A stretch of 64,000 nt of DNA from Paraphoma chrysanthemicola. Its lineage: Eukaryota > Ascomycota > Dothideomycetes > Pleosporales > Phaeosphaeriaceae. Within the stretch, counting starts at the first letter, position 1, and each line of letters starts with the position of its first letter. The translations under genes were made by a program, and so were the position numbers. Where the stretch lies: assembly GCA_020744225.1 (NCBI GenBank), contig JAGMWG010000002.1, forward strand, positions 2,604,001-2,668,000, given 5' to 3'. The notes beneath the pieces were generated by a model. It was given only the letters and a program-made list of their open reading frames with translations. It was not told the DNA's origin and did no database searches. Of this stretch, positions 10,777 through 20,742 are shown one piece after another.

Positions 10777-11722
10777 TGCAGCGACCCGTAATAATAGTCG
10801 ATGCTGGGCGGCGGAACTTTTCGCAGGGAGGAAGTCAGAAAAGATAATGTGAGTGCTATGCGGCGTGTCCCTTCCCTCGAGGAAACGACGACGACAGGGA
10901 GGGCAACCATAGCCATGCTGTTCGGTAGGTACGCGACCACATCCAGTGTTGTGCAAAGTTCATACACATGGAAAACCCTCACACGAGAATGCTTTTCAAG
11001 CCGAGCGGGATCATATCGGTGGCCGATATCGCGCATCGTACAGGTGTAATGCGGACCAGGACTGTGGCTGATAGCGGCGAGAATGGTAGACACAATGAAA
11101 TAACTGAGTGACACTCATGCTGAAGGGAGGTACGACCGAGACATTCCAACGGGAAGATCCAACGACGAACCACGTCCATTTGTAACAGTTGACATTGCAG
11201 TGCACTTGTGTTTGCCATGAAGAATATGGTGATCATGCACTAATGTAAGGCTGAAGTGTAAGCATTGGTCTATCCGAGATGTTTACGCTCGTCCGTTGAG
11301 ACACGTCGTCAACCAACTGCGACCTGGGTTGATGCTTCGGAAATGGACGCGAGCGTCGATAGATGCAAAGTGGTATAGCATTATTGCAGCTAAGAAGTAA
11401 ATCAAGTGTGATGCGGGTCTCTAGACATGTGCGAGGATCTCCTGGAGTAAGTGTGCGACCTGGGCATTGAGGTGAAGGAAGAGGGTCGAGACAAACCGCC
11501 ATTCACGTGATCGCGCGAAGCATTGCATCATCGGCTGCGCGGGTCCGCCTGAACGTGACTCTTGCGTTCAGCCGCCCGGCATAATGCAACCATCGTTCTT
11601 CGTGAAGCAGTACGTTCTGTCGTTACTCTTCGCAAAATGAGCAACAACCGCGCATTAGTGAACGGCACATTGCACAAGCCCGACTTATTTGATCAAATTA
11701 TTGCGCGCTCCGGGTGGTGAAA
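10777..11722. promoter_or_regulatory. Divergent intergenic region between the P1B ATPase and RAD4
   Basis: About 950 bp separate the two divergent starts. The first 180 bp on the ATPase side are an open Cys-rich frame without ATG and may belong to that gene. No TATA box or other defined element stands out; the rest is presumed promoter and 5' UTR. Confidence 0.4.
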
Positions 11723-14700
11723 ATGGCGGGCGCATGCGGCAGGCTCCGCAAGGCAACAGACGTCGCGACCCCACGACGATCTACGCGACGGGGCAGAGCG
11801 TCGCAACAGGACGAAGATGTGCCGGCTGTTTTTCAAGAGATGCTGCGCGAGGAGCAGGCAGCTCAGGCTACCAGTACAGACGAAGACGACCGGCCGATGA
11901 AAAAGCGCAAAACAGCGTTATCACAACGGACCTCGAGCCCTGCTGCACACTCGTCGCCCGTTCAGCAATCGTCTACTAAGGTCCATGCATCAGCGTCAGC
12001 AGTAGTAGCACCTAGTAAGACCGCGCACGTCGGGCCGTACAATGGTACACAACAATCCGGCGATGCGCCGCCTGGACCTCACCTTGTCGCACAAACAGAC
12101 AGACGCGTCCGACAGACTATCGAAGACTCTGACGAGTCCGACGGCAGCGACGAGGAGTGGGAGGACGCCCTTGTGGACGGAGACGACACAGATGAAGCAG
12201 ATGAGGTCGCGAATGTCACACCCCAAGTGGCCGACATCTCCATCACTATCGGTGCAAAGAAGAATGAAGAAAGCACGATGAAGAGGAGAATCCGCAGACG
12301 CGCAATTACTTCTGTGGACAAAAAGAAACGATTGGATATCCACAAGATGCATGTTTTATGCTTGCTCTACCATGTGTACCGCAGGAATGCATGGTGTAAT
12401 GACTTGAGAGTACAGACCACACTGCGGAAACTGGTATCCCCGAAGATTCTGCAAAACCTGGTGCCAAAGCCAGAGCTTACGCAATACTCTGCATCCAAGC
12501 TCTTCATTGACGGCATGAATGAGCTGAAAGCAATGTGGTCAAGGCGCTTCAAGCTGACTGCGCAAGGCATGTACAAACCAAAGTGGGCGGAAGCAGATGC
12601 AGATGTTCGTCCGTTTTCTGACTTTGATGACCTTGATGACCCAATGGACAAGGACGACTTTCGTAGAACGGCACATACTTTGCAAGGCTCGCAGGATGTT
12701 GGCGTCCAGCTATTCTGTGCTTTGCTTCGCGGCATTGGCGTGGAGGCTCGTCTGGTGTGCTCACTGCAACCACTGCCGTTCGCATCTTCGGCGCAACCAT
12801 TGACACCACAAAAGACAGGCACGCATAAAAACACAATAGTCGTAGATCCGTACAATAGAAAGGAGGAGGCCTCTCCAAGCAAGTCTAAACCCAGCAGTAC
12901 AACACGGAACAAAAAGCTATCCCGACTAGAACGTGTCATGGGCGAGCGACACGCTGTTTTGAACAAGGCCGGTGTTGCGCCACAGAGACAAAGGGCCTAC
13001 CAAACACCGTACCCGGTATACTGGGTGGAAGTGTTCAACACTGCTCATCAGAAGTGGGTGGCTATTGACACGCACTCCACTTTCACAGTCAACAATCCCG
13101 AGAAGCTTGAGCCGCCACTTAGCCATGCTCAAAATAGTCTCTCGTACGCGATCGCATTCGAAGAGGATTACTCTGCGAGAGACGTCACGCGTCGATACGC
13201 GAAGGCATACAATGCGAAGACGCGTAAGTTCCGAGTTGAGTGCACTCCTCATGGCGCAGAGTGGTGGCGACGAACGTTGAAATTCTTCAAGCGCCACATT
13301 CCACTCGATCGCGACCAGATTGAGGATGTAGCTCTTGCGCGTAAAGAGGCATCTGAGGGCATACCCAAGAATGTGCAGGATTTCAAAGATCATCCGGTTT
13401 ACGTTCTCGAACGGCACTTGAAGCACAACCAGGTCATACACCCGCTGGATCCTGTTGGCAAAGTCAATGTGAGCAGTGCGATGAACCCCAAGATGGAGTC
13501 AATCTATCGTCGCAAAAATGTGCATATTGTTCGGAGCGCCGATAAGTGGTACCGTATGGGTCAGGATGTCAAGGATGGCGAGCAGCCACTCAAGCACGCA
13601 AAGCCGAAGAAAAACAGGCGGCTCTCTGTCGGTCCTGACATGGATGTCGACGAACAGCAAGAAGACGCTGGTGCGGGTCTCTACGCGGAATTCCAAACAC
13701 AACTCTATGTTCCGCCATCTGTCGTCAGAGGTCGCGTACCACGAAACGCATATGGCAATCTGGATCTCTACGTACCGTCAATGTGTCCGCCGGGCGGCAC
13801 TCATGTTCGACACAAGCTTGCATCAAAAGCTGCACGTATAGTAGGCGTGGACTACGCCGACGCTGTTACGGGTTTCTCGTTCAAAGGACGCCACGGCACG
13901 GCCATCGTGCAAGGCGTCGTTGTAGCCGCAGAATACGCCGAAGCTGTACAAGAAGTCATTGATGGTATGATATATGAGCAGGAAGCCGCTGCGGACGCTG
14001 CACGTACTCGGGAATCATTGCGGCTTTGGCGACGCTTCTTTCTCGGCTTGCGGATCGCAGAGCGCGTCAACGCAATGGAAATCGACGGAGAGAAAGGACC
14101 GAGCATGGACGTGCAGGGTGAAATTGACCGTGAGGACAAGCAAATGGTTGAGGCAGAGATGGCGGGTGGTTTCTTCCCTGATGAGGCCGACTTTGCACAG
14201 CCTGTGAGAAGAGACCATATAGCGCCTGAGCCAGATTATGGGGGAGGTGGCTTCTTGCCAGACGACAACGAGGATGAGCTTGAAGGTGGCTTCGTACCCG
14301 AGCCTGACGACACGGCTCCACGTGGCGGCTCTATGCTCAACCGCGAGCACAGCTTTGAAAGCTCGATACTCGACTCGCAGCAATTACGTCCAAGGCGCAG
14401 GAGCACTTTCGCAGACGACTTTGTACTAGAAGAAGAAGACGATGAGGCAGGTACACCAGCAAACGATGAGTCTCCAGAACCTGGACCATCGACACATGCG
14501 CAGTATGATGGTGCGGACGAAGAAGGGGGTGGCTTTATCCTAGACGACGAAAACGACGCTGACATGGATGCAGCCATTGCTGCATCGATCCGAGAACAGC
14601 AACAAGTCTCCGCAACAACGCCCCCGGAGCAAACCTCAAAACAGGTCATCCCGAAGGAAGCGCAAGTGGACAGCACGACGGGCTCAATCATCCCAGACCA

Positions 14701-14797
14701 ATTACCTGAGTCATCTCCCTCAGATGCTGGCTCGCTTCCCCTCGAAGATCCAGAAGACGAAGATGCAGACCCCGACTGGTTGGTAGATGCTACGTAG
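11723..14797 (+). CDS. RAD4: DNA damage recognition protein Rad4/XPC
   Basis: The nucleotide-excision repair factor that, with Rad23, recognises helix-distorting lesions in the nucleus. It is a single exon of 1024 residues from the ATG at 11723; the frame opens slightly earlier only with GTG codons. The N-terminus is basic and acidic-patched (KKRKT). The transglutaminase-like fold runs from about residue 208 (HVLCLLYHVYRRNAW), through VQLFCALLRGIGVEARLV, to YPVYWVEVFN with KWVAIDTHSTF. The three beta-hairpin domains follow: BHD1 from HPVYVLERHLKHNQVIHP (about 560), BHD2 around FQTQLYVPPSVVRGRVPRN (about 655), and BHD3 from ARIVGVDYADAVTGF (about 700). The C-terminal 200 residues are acidic with repeated GGFFPDE / GGFLPDDNEDE / GGFVPEPDD / GGFILDDEN motifs. 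Family assignment is strong. Confidence 0.95.
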   Translation: MAGACGRLRKATDVATPRRSTRRGRASQQDEDVPAVFQEMLREEQAAQATSTDEDDRPMKKRKTALSQRTSSPAAHSSPVQQSSTKVHASASAVVAPSKTAHVGPYNGTQQSGDAPPGPHLVAQTDRRVRQTIEDSDESDGSDEEWEDALVDGDDTDEADEVANVTPQVADISITIGAKKNEESTMKRRIRRRAITSVDKKKRLDIHKMHVLCLLYHVYRRNAWCNDLRVQTTLRKLVSPKILQNLVPKPELTQYSASKLFIDGMNELKAMWSRRFKLTAQGMYKPKWAEADADVRPFSDFDDLDDPMDKDDFRRTAHTLQGSQDVGVQLFCALLRGIGVEARLVCSLQPLPFASSAQPLTPQKTGTHKNTIVVDPYNRKEEASPSKSKPSSTTRNKKLSRLERVMGERHAVLNKAGVAPQRQRAYQTPYPVYWVEVFNTAHQKWVAIDTHSTFTVNNPEKLEPPLSHAQNSLSYAIAFEEDYSARDVTRRYAKAYNAKTRKFRVECTPHGAEWWRRTLKFFKRHIPLDRDQIEDVALARKEASEGIPKNVQDFKDHPVYVLERHLKHNQVIHPLDPVGKVNVSSAMNPKMESIYRRKNVHIVRSADKWYRMGQDVKDGEQPLKHAKPKKNRRLSVGPDMDVDEQQEDAGAGLYAEFQTQLYVPPSVVRGRVPRNAYGNLDLYVPSMCPPGGTHVRHKLASKAARIVGVDYADAVTGFSFKGRHGTAIVQGVVVAAEYAEAVQEVIDGMIYEQEAAADAARTRESLRLWRRFFLGLRIAERVNAMEIDGEKGPSMDVQGEIDREDKQMVEAEMAGGFFPDEADFAQPVRRDHIAPEPDYGGGGFLPDDNEDELEGGFVPEPDDTAPRGGSMLNREHSFESSILDSQQLRPRRRSTFADDFVLEEEDDEAGTPANDESPEPGPSTHAQYDGADEEGGGFILDDENDADMDAAIAASIREQQQVSATTPPEQTSKQVIPKEAQVDSTTGSIIPDQLPESSPSDAGSLPLEDPEDEDADPDWLVDAT

Positions 14798-15232
14798 ATT
14801 GTTCGCACACGAATGAAATGCAACGCTGTATCAGACATGATGTCACAGTTGTACTGTCTCATTGTGTTTACTGTATGGTGCGATGAACCGTGATGGATGT
14901 GTTAGTAATAAAACAAGCCTGTAATGAAAGAGCCGCCCAATCGCACCACATCAAGAGCGGAAACAGCTGCACTACACAAACGATGGATTAGAGCAAATAG
15001 TAGGATATGAAGTCTCTTCTATTCTGTTCATTTAATCATCACATGTTCTTTAGCAAGTAATTGTATACTGAATTCCGCCGTAGGTCCTCAAGTTGTCAAA
15101 CTGAACTTCATCCAACTAGCTGTGTGAACGGACGACACTTGTATCTTACCAATCTCGAATCACATACAGCGGCATATTCAAACAAAAAGTGATGCAATAG
15201 CAACCTTAGATTTTTCTTTTCACACACATACA
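14798..15232. other. Intergenic between convergent RAD4 and BCKDH E1-alpha
   Basis: This is presumed 3' UTR from both sides. I see no gene or structured element. Confidence 0.5.
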
Positions 15233-16773
15233 CTACGCTTTCTTTCCCAAAATCTCATCCAAACCCCCAACACCACCCTCAAACCCCTCAACATCATACT
15301 CCCTCGGATACCGCTCAATCACACCCCTCATCTCCCTAACATGATCCTTCTGCTCCTGCGTCAACTCCTCCCACACGCCCTCAAACGCATGTCTCAAGCT
15401 CGGTTTCTTTTCCTTTTCCGCTTCCTCAAACGCCTTTAGTACTTCCTTCCTCGTCGTACTCCGGAGTTCTTTTTCCCGCGCGTCGTCCCATAACTCGCGG
15501 CCCTCGAGCCACTTGCGTAATCGTGTGATGGGATTGTCGCGACGTTTCCAGTCCTCGACTTCGACGCGTTGACGGTATGCGAAGGAGTCGTCGGAGGTAC
15601 TATGGTGACCTACGCGATAGGCCATCATTTCGATCAAGACTGGTTGGCCGCCGTTGGTGAGGGCTAGGCGGCGTGCTTGTTTTGTGGCGCGGCGCACGGC
15701 GAAGATGTCGTTGCCGTCGACGCGCAGGGTTGCGATGCCGTAGCCTGCGCCGCGAGAGGCGATGCCGTCGCCGCGGTATTGGTCGGATGTGGGCGTGGAA
15801 ATGGCGTAGCCGTTGTTGCGGCAGATGAATATGCAGGGGACTTGGCGGGTTGCGGCGATATTGAGCGCGGCGTGGAAGTCGCCTTCTGAGGCGGCGCCCT
15901 CGCCGAAGTAGCATACGGCGACACGTTTCTCTTGGTCTGGGTTTTGCAAGTTTTGCATCTTGAGTGCGTAGGCGGCACCGGCGGCGTGGGGGATTTGTGT
16001 TGCGAGGGTGGAGCTGATGGTGTGGATGTTGAGTTCCTTGCTGCCGTAGTGGACTGGCATGTTGCGGCCGAGACCATTATCTTTGGCGTTGGCGAATAGC
16101 TGGTTCATAAAGTCGGAGAGCTTGAAGCCGCGTTGCAGGTACACACCAGCTTCACGGTATTGGCAGAAGGCGACATCTGAGGGATGCAGGGCGCTGGCGG
16201 AGCCGATGGAAATACCTTCTTCACCTGCTGAGACCTGTTCATGTTAGCCGAGAATGTTGAATTACATCTGAGGTGTCGTACCATGTAGAAGCTGAGTCTG
16301 CCTTGCCGTTGTGCTTCAAACATGAGCAAGTCCATGATGCTCACTGTGGGCCGTTAGCCTTGACCATGTTATGCGATGACTGGAGCGACATACGCTTGAC
16401 CATGTTCTTATATATCTGCAATGCCTCCTCATCTTCCGTCTCTACGCCAATCTCCTTATCTATTATCTCTCCAAACTGGTTCATAACACGGAATGTCGCG
16501 ATCGCATTCTGCTGTGACGGTTGCATGAATTCGAGTTTGTCCGTGAATTCGCTGTTCAATGCGCCAGGAAATAGGACTCTGCATCTCTGGTCAGTCTTTC
16601 CATCCCATGCCTTACGAATCCAATACTCACTTCTCAGCATTCGCGGTCGACGCAACACCTCGGCATCTCTGCCACAGAGGCACGCTTGCTGCTCTTCGCG
16701 CGCCATTGAGACATTGTTGCGGTCCCAAAAGCTTCTGTATCCGTAACCGTCGCGATGTATAGCGGAAGGACAT
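15233..16773 (-). CDS. Branched-chain 2-oxo acid dehydrogenase E1 component, alpha subunit (mitochondrial)
   Basis: The thiamine-diphosphate subunit that decarboxylates 2-oxo acids from Leu, Ile and Val in the mitochondrial matrix, as an alpha2beta2 E1 with the beta subunit. Four exons are inferred with matching phases: complement(join(15233..16234,16282..16343,16394..16578,16631..16773)), 463 residues. Introns are 47, 50 and 52 nt. The first exon encodes a basic presequence (MSFRYTSRRLRIQKLLG, ending near VASTANAEK), followed by VLFPGALNSEFTDKLEF. Family motifs: IMDLLMFEAQRQGRLSFYM, GEEGISIGSASAL, FGEGAASEGDFHAALN, NNGYAIST, and the phosphorylation-loop sequence YRVGHHSTSDDSFAYR that separates this enzyme from PDH E1-alpha. 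It is transcribed divergently from COQ5. Confidence 0.94.
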
Positions 16774-16983
16774 TTTTGCGTTACTACATGTCTAGTGGGG
16801 ACGCGCCGCTATATCACACAATCCGGGGTGGTGAGTTGAATCTCGGTACACGGCCAGCGTCGGCCCATGGTGCCTTCCCCAGACAGACGTCAGCGGCCGC
16901 TAGCTGGGAAGGCACGTGCGAGCGCGCATCAGAAAGTTCGCGCCAAGCGATCGTCAAGACTCCATCCCATCCGATACGCGAAC
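16774..16983. promoter_or_regulatory. 210-bp bidirectional promoter shared by BCKDH E1-alpha and COQ5
   Basis: The two mitochondrial genes start head to head 210 bp apart. A perfect CACGTG E-box lies at 16913-16918. There is no clear TATA box. The space is too small for two independent promoters, so shared control is likely. Confidence 0.55.
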
Positions 16984-17984
16984 ATGCAAACATCAAGAAC
17001 ACAGCTGGGACGCCAATTGCTGGCAGGGACTAAGAGGAGGACGGTACGAGAGCCGTACAGGTGCTTTTCGTGCTCGGTGAGGCAAGCACAGCAGCAGACG
17101 CCACCCCCGAAAGCTCCGCAAGATGCGCAAAGCACCACACATTTCGGCTTCCAGACAGTGGCGGAGGCGCTGAAGGAACAGAGAGGTAGACATGTCTTGA
17201 TATGATGATGGGAAACAGTAGTTAACGTATAGTAGTCGGCGCCGTCTTCTCATCTGTCGCCTCATCGTACGACTCCATGAATGACTTCATGTCTCTCGGC
17301 ATCCACCGCCTCTGGAAAGACCACTTCGTACGGAACCTCAATCCCGGCCGCAACCCGCTCACTTCGCCGGCATCAGGGGAGCAAGGCTGGAACATACTGG
17401 ACATTGCAGGTGGAACTGGCGATATCGCCTTCCGCATGCTCGACCACGCATCGACGATAAATAATGACGCACATACTAAAGTCACCGTCGCGGATATCAA
17501 CCCCGATATGTTGACAGAAGGAAAGAAGCGAGCACTACAAACACCTTATGCGCGGACACCGAGGCTAAAGTTTGTGGAGGCGAACGCTGAGAAGCTGGAC
17601 ATGATCCCGGACAACAGCATCGACCTCTACACTGTCGCTTTCGGTATCAGAAACTTCACACATAAGGAGGTTGCACTAAAGGAGGCCTTCCGAGTGCTCA
17701 AGCCTGGCGGTGTATTCGCGTGTCTGGAATTCTCCAAGGTCAACAACCCACTCTTCGATGCCGTTTATCAGCGATGGAGTTTCGGTGCAATCCCACTGAT
17801 TGGTCAGCTCGTTGCGGGAGACCGCGACAGCTACCAGTACTTAGTCGAGAGCATTGCACGCTTCCCGAGTCAGACAGAGTTCCGGGATATGATTCAGGAC
17901 GCTGGTTTCCTTGTGCCAGGCAAGGGTTGGGAGGATCTGACGAATGGTATTGCAGCGATACACAAGGGCGTGAAGCCTGCGTAG
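16984..17984 (+). CDS. COQ5: Ubiquinone biosynthesis C-methyltransferase COQ5 (mitochondrial)
   Basis: SAM-dependent enzyme that C-methylates the benzoquinol ring in coenzyme Q synthesis, at the matrix face of the inner membrane within the CoQ synthome. Two exons, join(16984..17185,17233..17984), 317 residues; donor GTAGAC, acceptor GTTAACGTATAG, intron 47 nt. The N-terminus is basic and suits mitochondrial import (MQTSRTQLGRQLLAGTKRR). UbiE/COQ5 family marks: VFSSVASSYDSMNDFMSLG, then HRLWKDHFV, SAM motif I ILDIAGGTGDIAFRM, YTVAFGIRNF, the post-motif FRVLKPGGVFACLEFSKV, and a C-terminal NGIAAIHKG. The acceptor is a TAGTAG tandem, so use of the second AG would remove one codon only. Confidence 0.94.
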
Positions 17985-18739
17985 GTTGTCTGGATGTTCG
18001 CCGATGTGTACATAACATGTATCAGTACGCCGTCCTCAAACCCACTTCATCATAGCACTTGGCGCAGGTAATGGCATTAATTTTCCAAGCATTTCCACCT
18101 CTTCCTTATGCTTCACGCGTGGTCCTGAATGTATACACGTCAGGCATCTGACGTGAATGCGTTTCTTTCTTCGCCCTGACAGCTACATGACCTCTGTTCC
18201 CTTGACGTCTTCTGCAACTCCATAACGCCATGCTGGAGAAGATAGCAGGAAGACCAACCAAACTAGCTGTTCGTCTAGTATGGGTCCAAGATGTAGACTC
18301 ACTGTGCCATATAGTGAAGACTTTAGCCATAGCCAGATTGCATGCGAATTGAGTTCTTAGACACTACCTCTAAGCACCACTTGCCATCCTACCATCGTGG
18401 TAGTGGACAGGGCTAGTCGTAGTCGCCTGGCACACCTATACCTGCCACGATGGATCTGATACACATTCTGACACCAGTCTACAACAACTGGCCAAAATTC
18501 CAACGAGGTAGGAATTTAGGTGTGACCAAGGGATAGTGTCTGGGGTTTTTGAAGCACATGACGATGCGCCCGCGCCAAGCATTCTCACCGCCCACATGGT
18601 CTGGATTTCCAGGGTCCACCAGCGGTCCCTTCGAATGCCAGATCAGCAATTGCTCCCCTCATACCCCTGACCTCACCTCGAGCCTCCAAAGACTTACCCA
18701 TACCTCTCCATACATCCAGACAAACCCAACTTCCCAAAT
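17985..18739. other. Intergenic, COQ5 3' side to GMPPA-like 5' side
   Basis: No gene is recognised. A perfect small inverted repeat CTACCATCGTGGTAG lies at 18389-18403. The last part is the presumed promoter of the downstream gene. Confidence 0.4.
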
Positions 18740-20232
18740 ATGAGTCTACAGCCGCCCTCTCTCGCGGTGCGGTCCAAGTCCCAATCTGGCGGCTCAACCA
18801 AGGCCGTTATTTTGGTACGGAACTTTTTGACAGCGCTGCAGGGCAACGCAGGCTCACAATGACAGGTTGGCGGACCCTCGCGCGGCACCAGATTCAGGCC
18901 TCTGTCTATGGAACTGCCCAAGGTGAGCTATGCTCCAAATTACATGGCCCGACCACGCCCCGCTAATGCTACCACAGCCGCTCTTCCCTGTCGCGGGCCA
19001 CCCCATTATTGAGCACTGCTTTCGCGCTATCACCAACGTTCCCGAGGTGAAGGAAGTCTTCATTGTCGGCTATTATGAGGAGTCGGTCTTCCAACCCTTC
19101 ATCAACCAGGTCTCAAATAGCTTCCCTCACTTGAGCGTCAAGTACCTGCGCGAATACCAGGCATTGGGCACTGCAGGTGGCCTGTACCATTTCCGCGACG
19201 TCATACTAAAGGGCAAGCCTGACAAGCTCTTCGTTCTCAACGCCGATGTCTGCTCGTCGTTCCCGCTGGTGGAGATGCTCAAGCTGTTCGAGGACAAGGA
19301 TGCGGAGGCGGTGATGCTGGGTACGAGGGTCGCAAATGAGGCAGCAACGAACTTTGGTTGCATTGTCTCAGATGCGCACACTAAGCGCGTACTTCATTAC
19401 GTCGAGAAACCCGAGTCTCACATTTCCAACCTCATCAACTGTGGAGTCTACCTCTTCGCGACCGAATGCATCTTCCCCGCCATTCGCAGCGCCATCAAGC
19501 GCCGCACCGAGCGCCCACGGCTGCTGTCCTACCCCTCCTCCGAGAACCTCGAGTCCTCATTCTACCAGGCCGACGATGATGATGAGAACAAGGAGAATGC
19601 TGTCATTCGATTGGAGCAGGATGTTCTGTCAGACATTGCCGACAGCAGACAATTCTTCGTCCTCGAGACGAAGGACTTCTGGCGTCAGATCAAGACCGCT
19701 GGCTCGGCTGTGCCTGCCAACGCTCTGTATCTGCTGAAGGCCTTCCAGGCAGGGTCTGAGGAGCTTGCCGCACCGTCAGCCAACATCATCCCTCCTGTTT
19801 ACATTCACCCCTCCGCACAGGTCGACCCGACCGCCAAGCTTGGACCAAACGTCTCGATCGGTCCGCGTGTCCACATCGGTGCGGGTGTGCGTGTGAAGGA
19901 GTCTATTGTCCTAGAAGATTCTGAGATCAGACACGATGCGTGTGTCATGTACACCATCATCGGCTGGCATAGCAAGGTCGGCGCATGGGCACGTGTTGAG
20001 GGCACCCCCACACCCGTCACCAGCCACACCACCAGCATCATCAAGAACGGCGTCAAGGTCCAGAGCATCACCATTCTGGGCAAAGAGTGCGCTGTCGCCG
20101 ATGAAGTGCGTGTGCAGAACTGCGTCTGCTTGCCGTACAAGGAGTTGAAGAGGGTAAGCATCCCGGAACGTGTCTTATTCGGTTCCACCGCTAATCAAGA
20201 CATAGGACGTCTCGAACGAGGTCATCATGTAA
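18740..20232 (+). CDS. GDP-mannose pyrophosphorylase-like protein, GMPPA type
   Basis: Cytosolic nucleotidyltransferase-fold protein of the mannose-1-phosphate guanylyltransferase family, tied to GDP-mannose supply for glycosylation. Four exons: join(18740..18814,18866..18922,18978..20153,20206..20232), 444 residues. Exon 1 starts MSLQPPSLAVRSKS and ends AVIL; exon 2 gives VGGPSRGTRFRPLSMELPK; exon 3 starts PLFPVAGHPIIEH; the 27-nt last exon gives DVSNEVIM. The PSRGTRFRPLS loop, in place of the GYGTRLRPLT of the catalytic GMPPB type, marks the GMPPA branch, which in animals is regulatory. The N-terminal Rossmann-like domain is followed by left-handed beta-helix repeats (VYIHPSAQVDPTAKLGPN, VSIGPRVHIGAGV). 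Without splicing, the frame would run to 20414 with a spurious tail. Confidence 0.9.
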
Positions 20233-20742
20233 ATGCTGACAACGCGAGCAGCGAGTCGAGAAGTGGTATTTTAGGACTTTGGTCATCATGGTGCACGAGT
20301 AATGAGAGAGCATTGATTTTGTCTATATCTACAACATCAAAAGCGATAGCATGGTCATCGGATAGAGCCTTATACCAAGAAATGAGTGACTTTCATTCCA
20401 ACCAGAACTTGTAGCATGCACTCGTTGGTGATGCTCTAACCCTCCAATAGCCGCGGTCTTCCTCGAAATGGCAATGCGACCCGAGCCCGTGGTTGACACG
20501 ATTCGCTGCTACCAATTTGTTCTACCTCGATACTTTGACCAGACCACGCGACCGTTCACATTGCTGCGAGAGAAAGGAAGGACTTTCGCTTCGACTCTGC
20601 TCTTGAATGATACCTCCGCAGTAAATAAATTCAAAAAAATATCGGTCGTGTCGCCACGCCACTCCACAAACCTGACCCCACTCGCCCCAAGAAGAAGAAC
20701 GCCAATCCCTAGAAGCAATCATTTCACGAGAAGAGAGTAGTC

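Noticed and set aside
14236..14862. 208-codon Ser-rich minus-strand ORF
   Set aside because: Antisense to the acidic Rad4 tail; the Ser runs are the complement of Asp/Glu codons.
20154..20414. 87-codon extension of the GMPPA-like frame
   Set aside because: Begins at a GTAAGC donor; splicing restores a short conserved-looking DVSNEVIM end.
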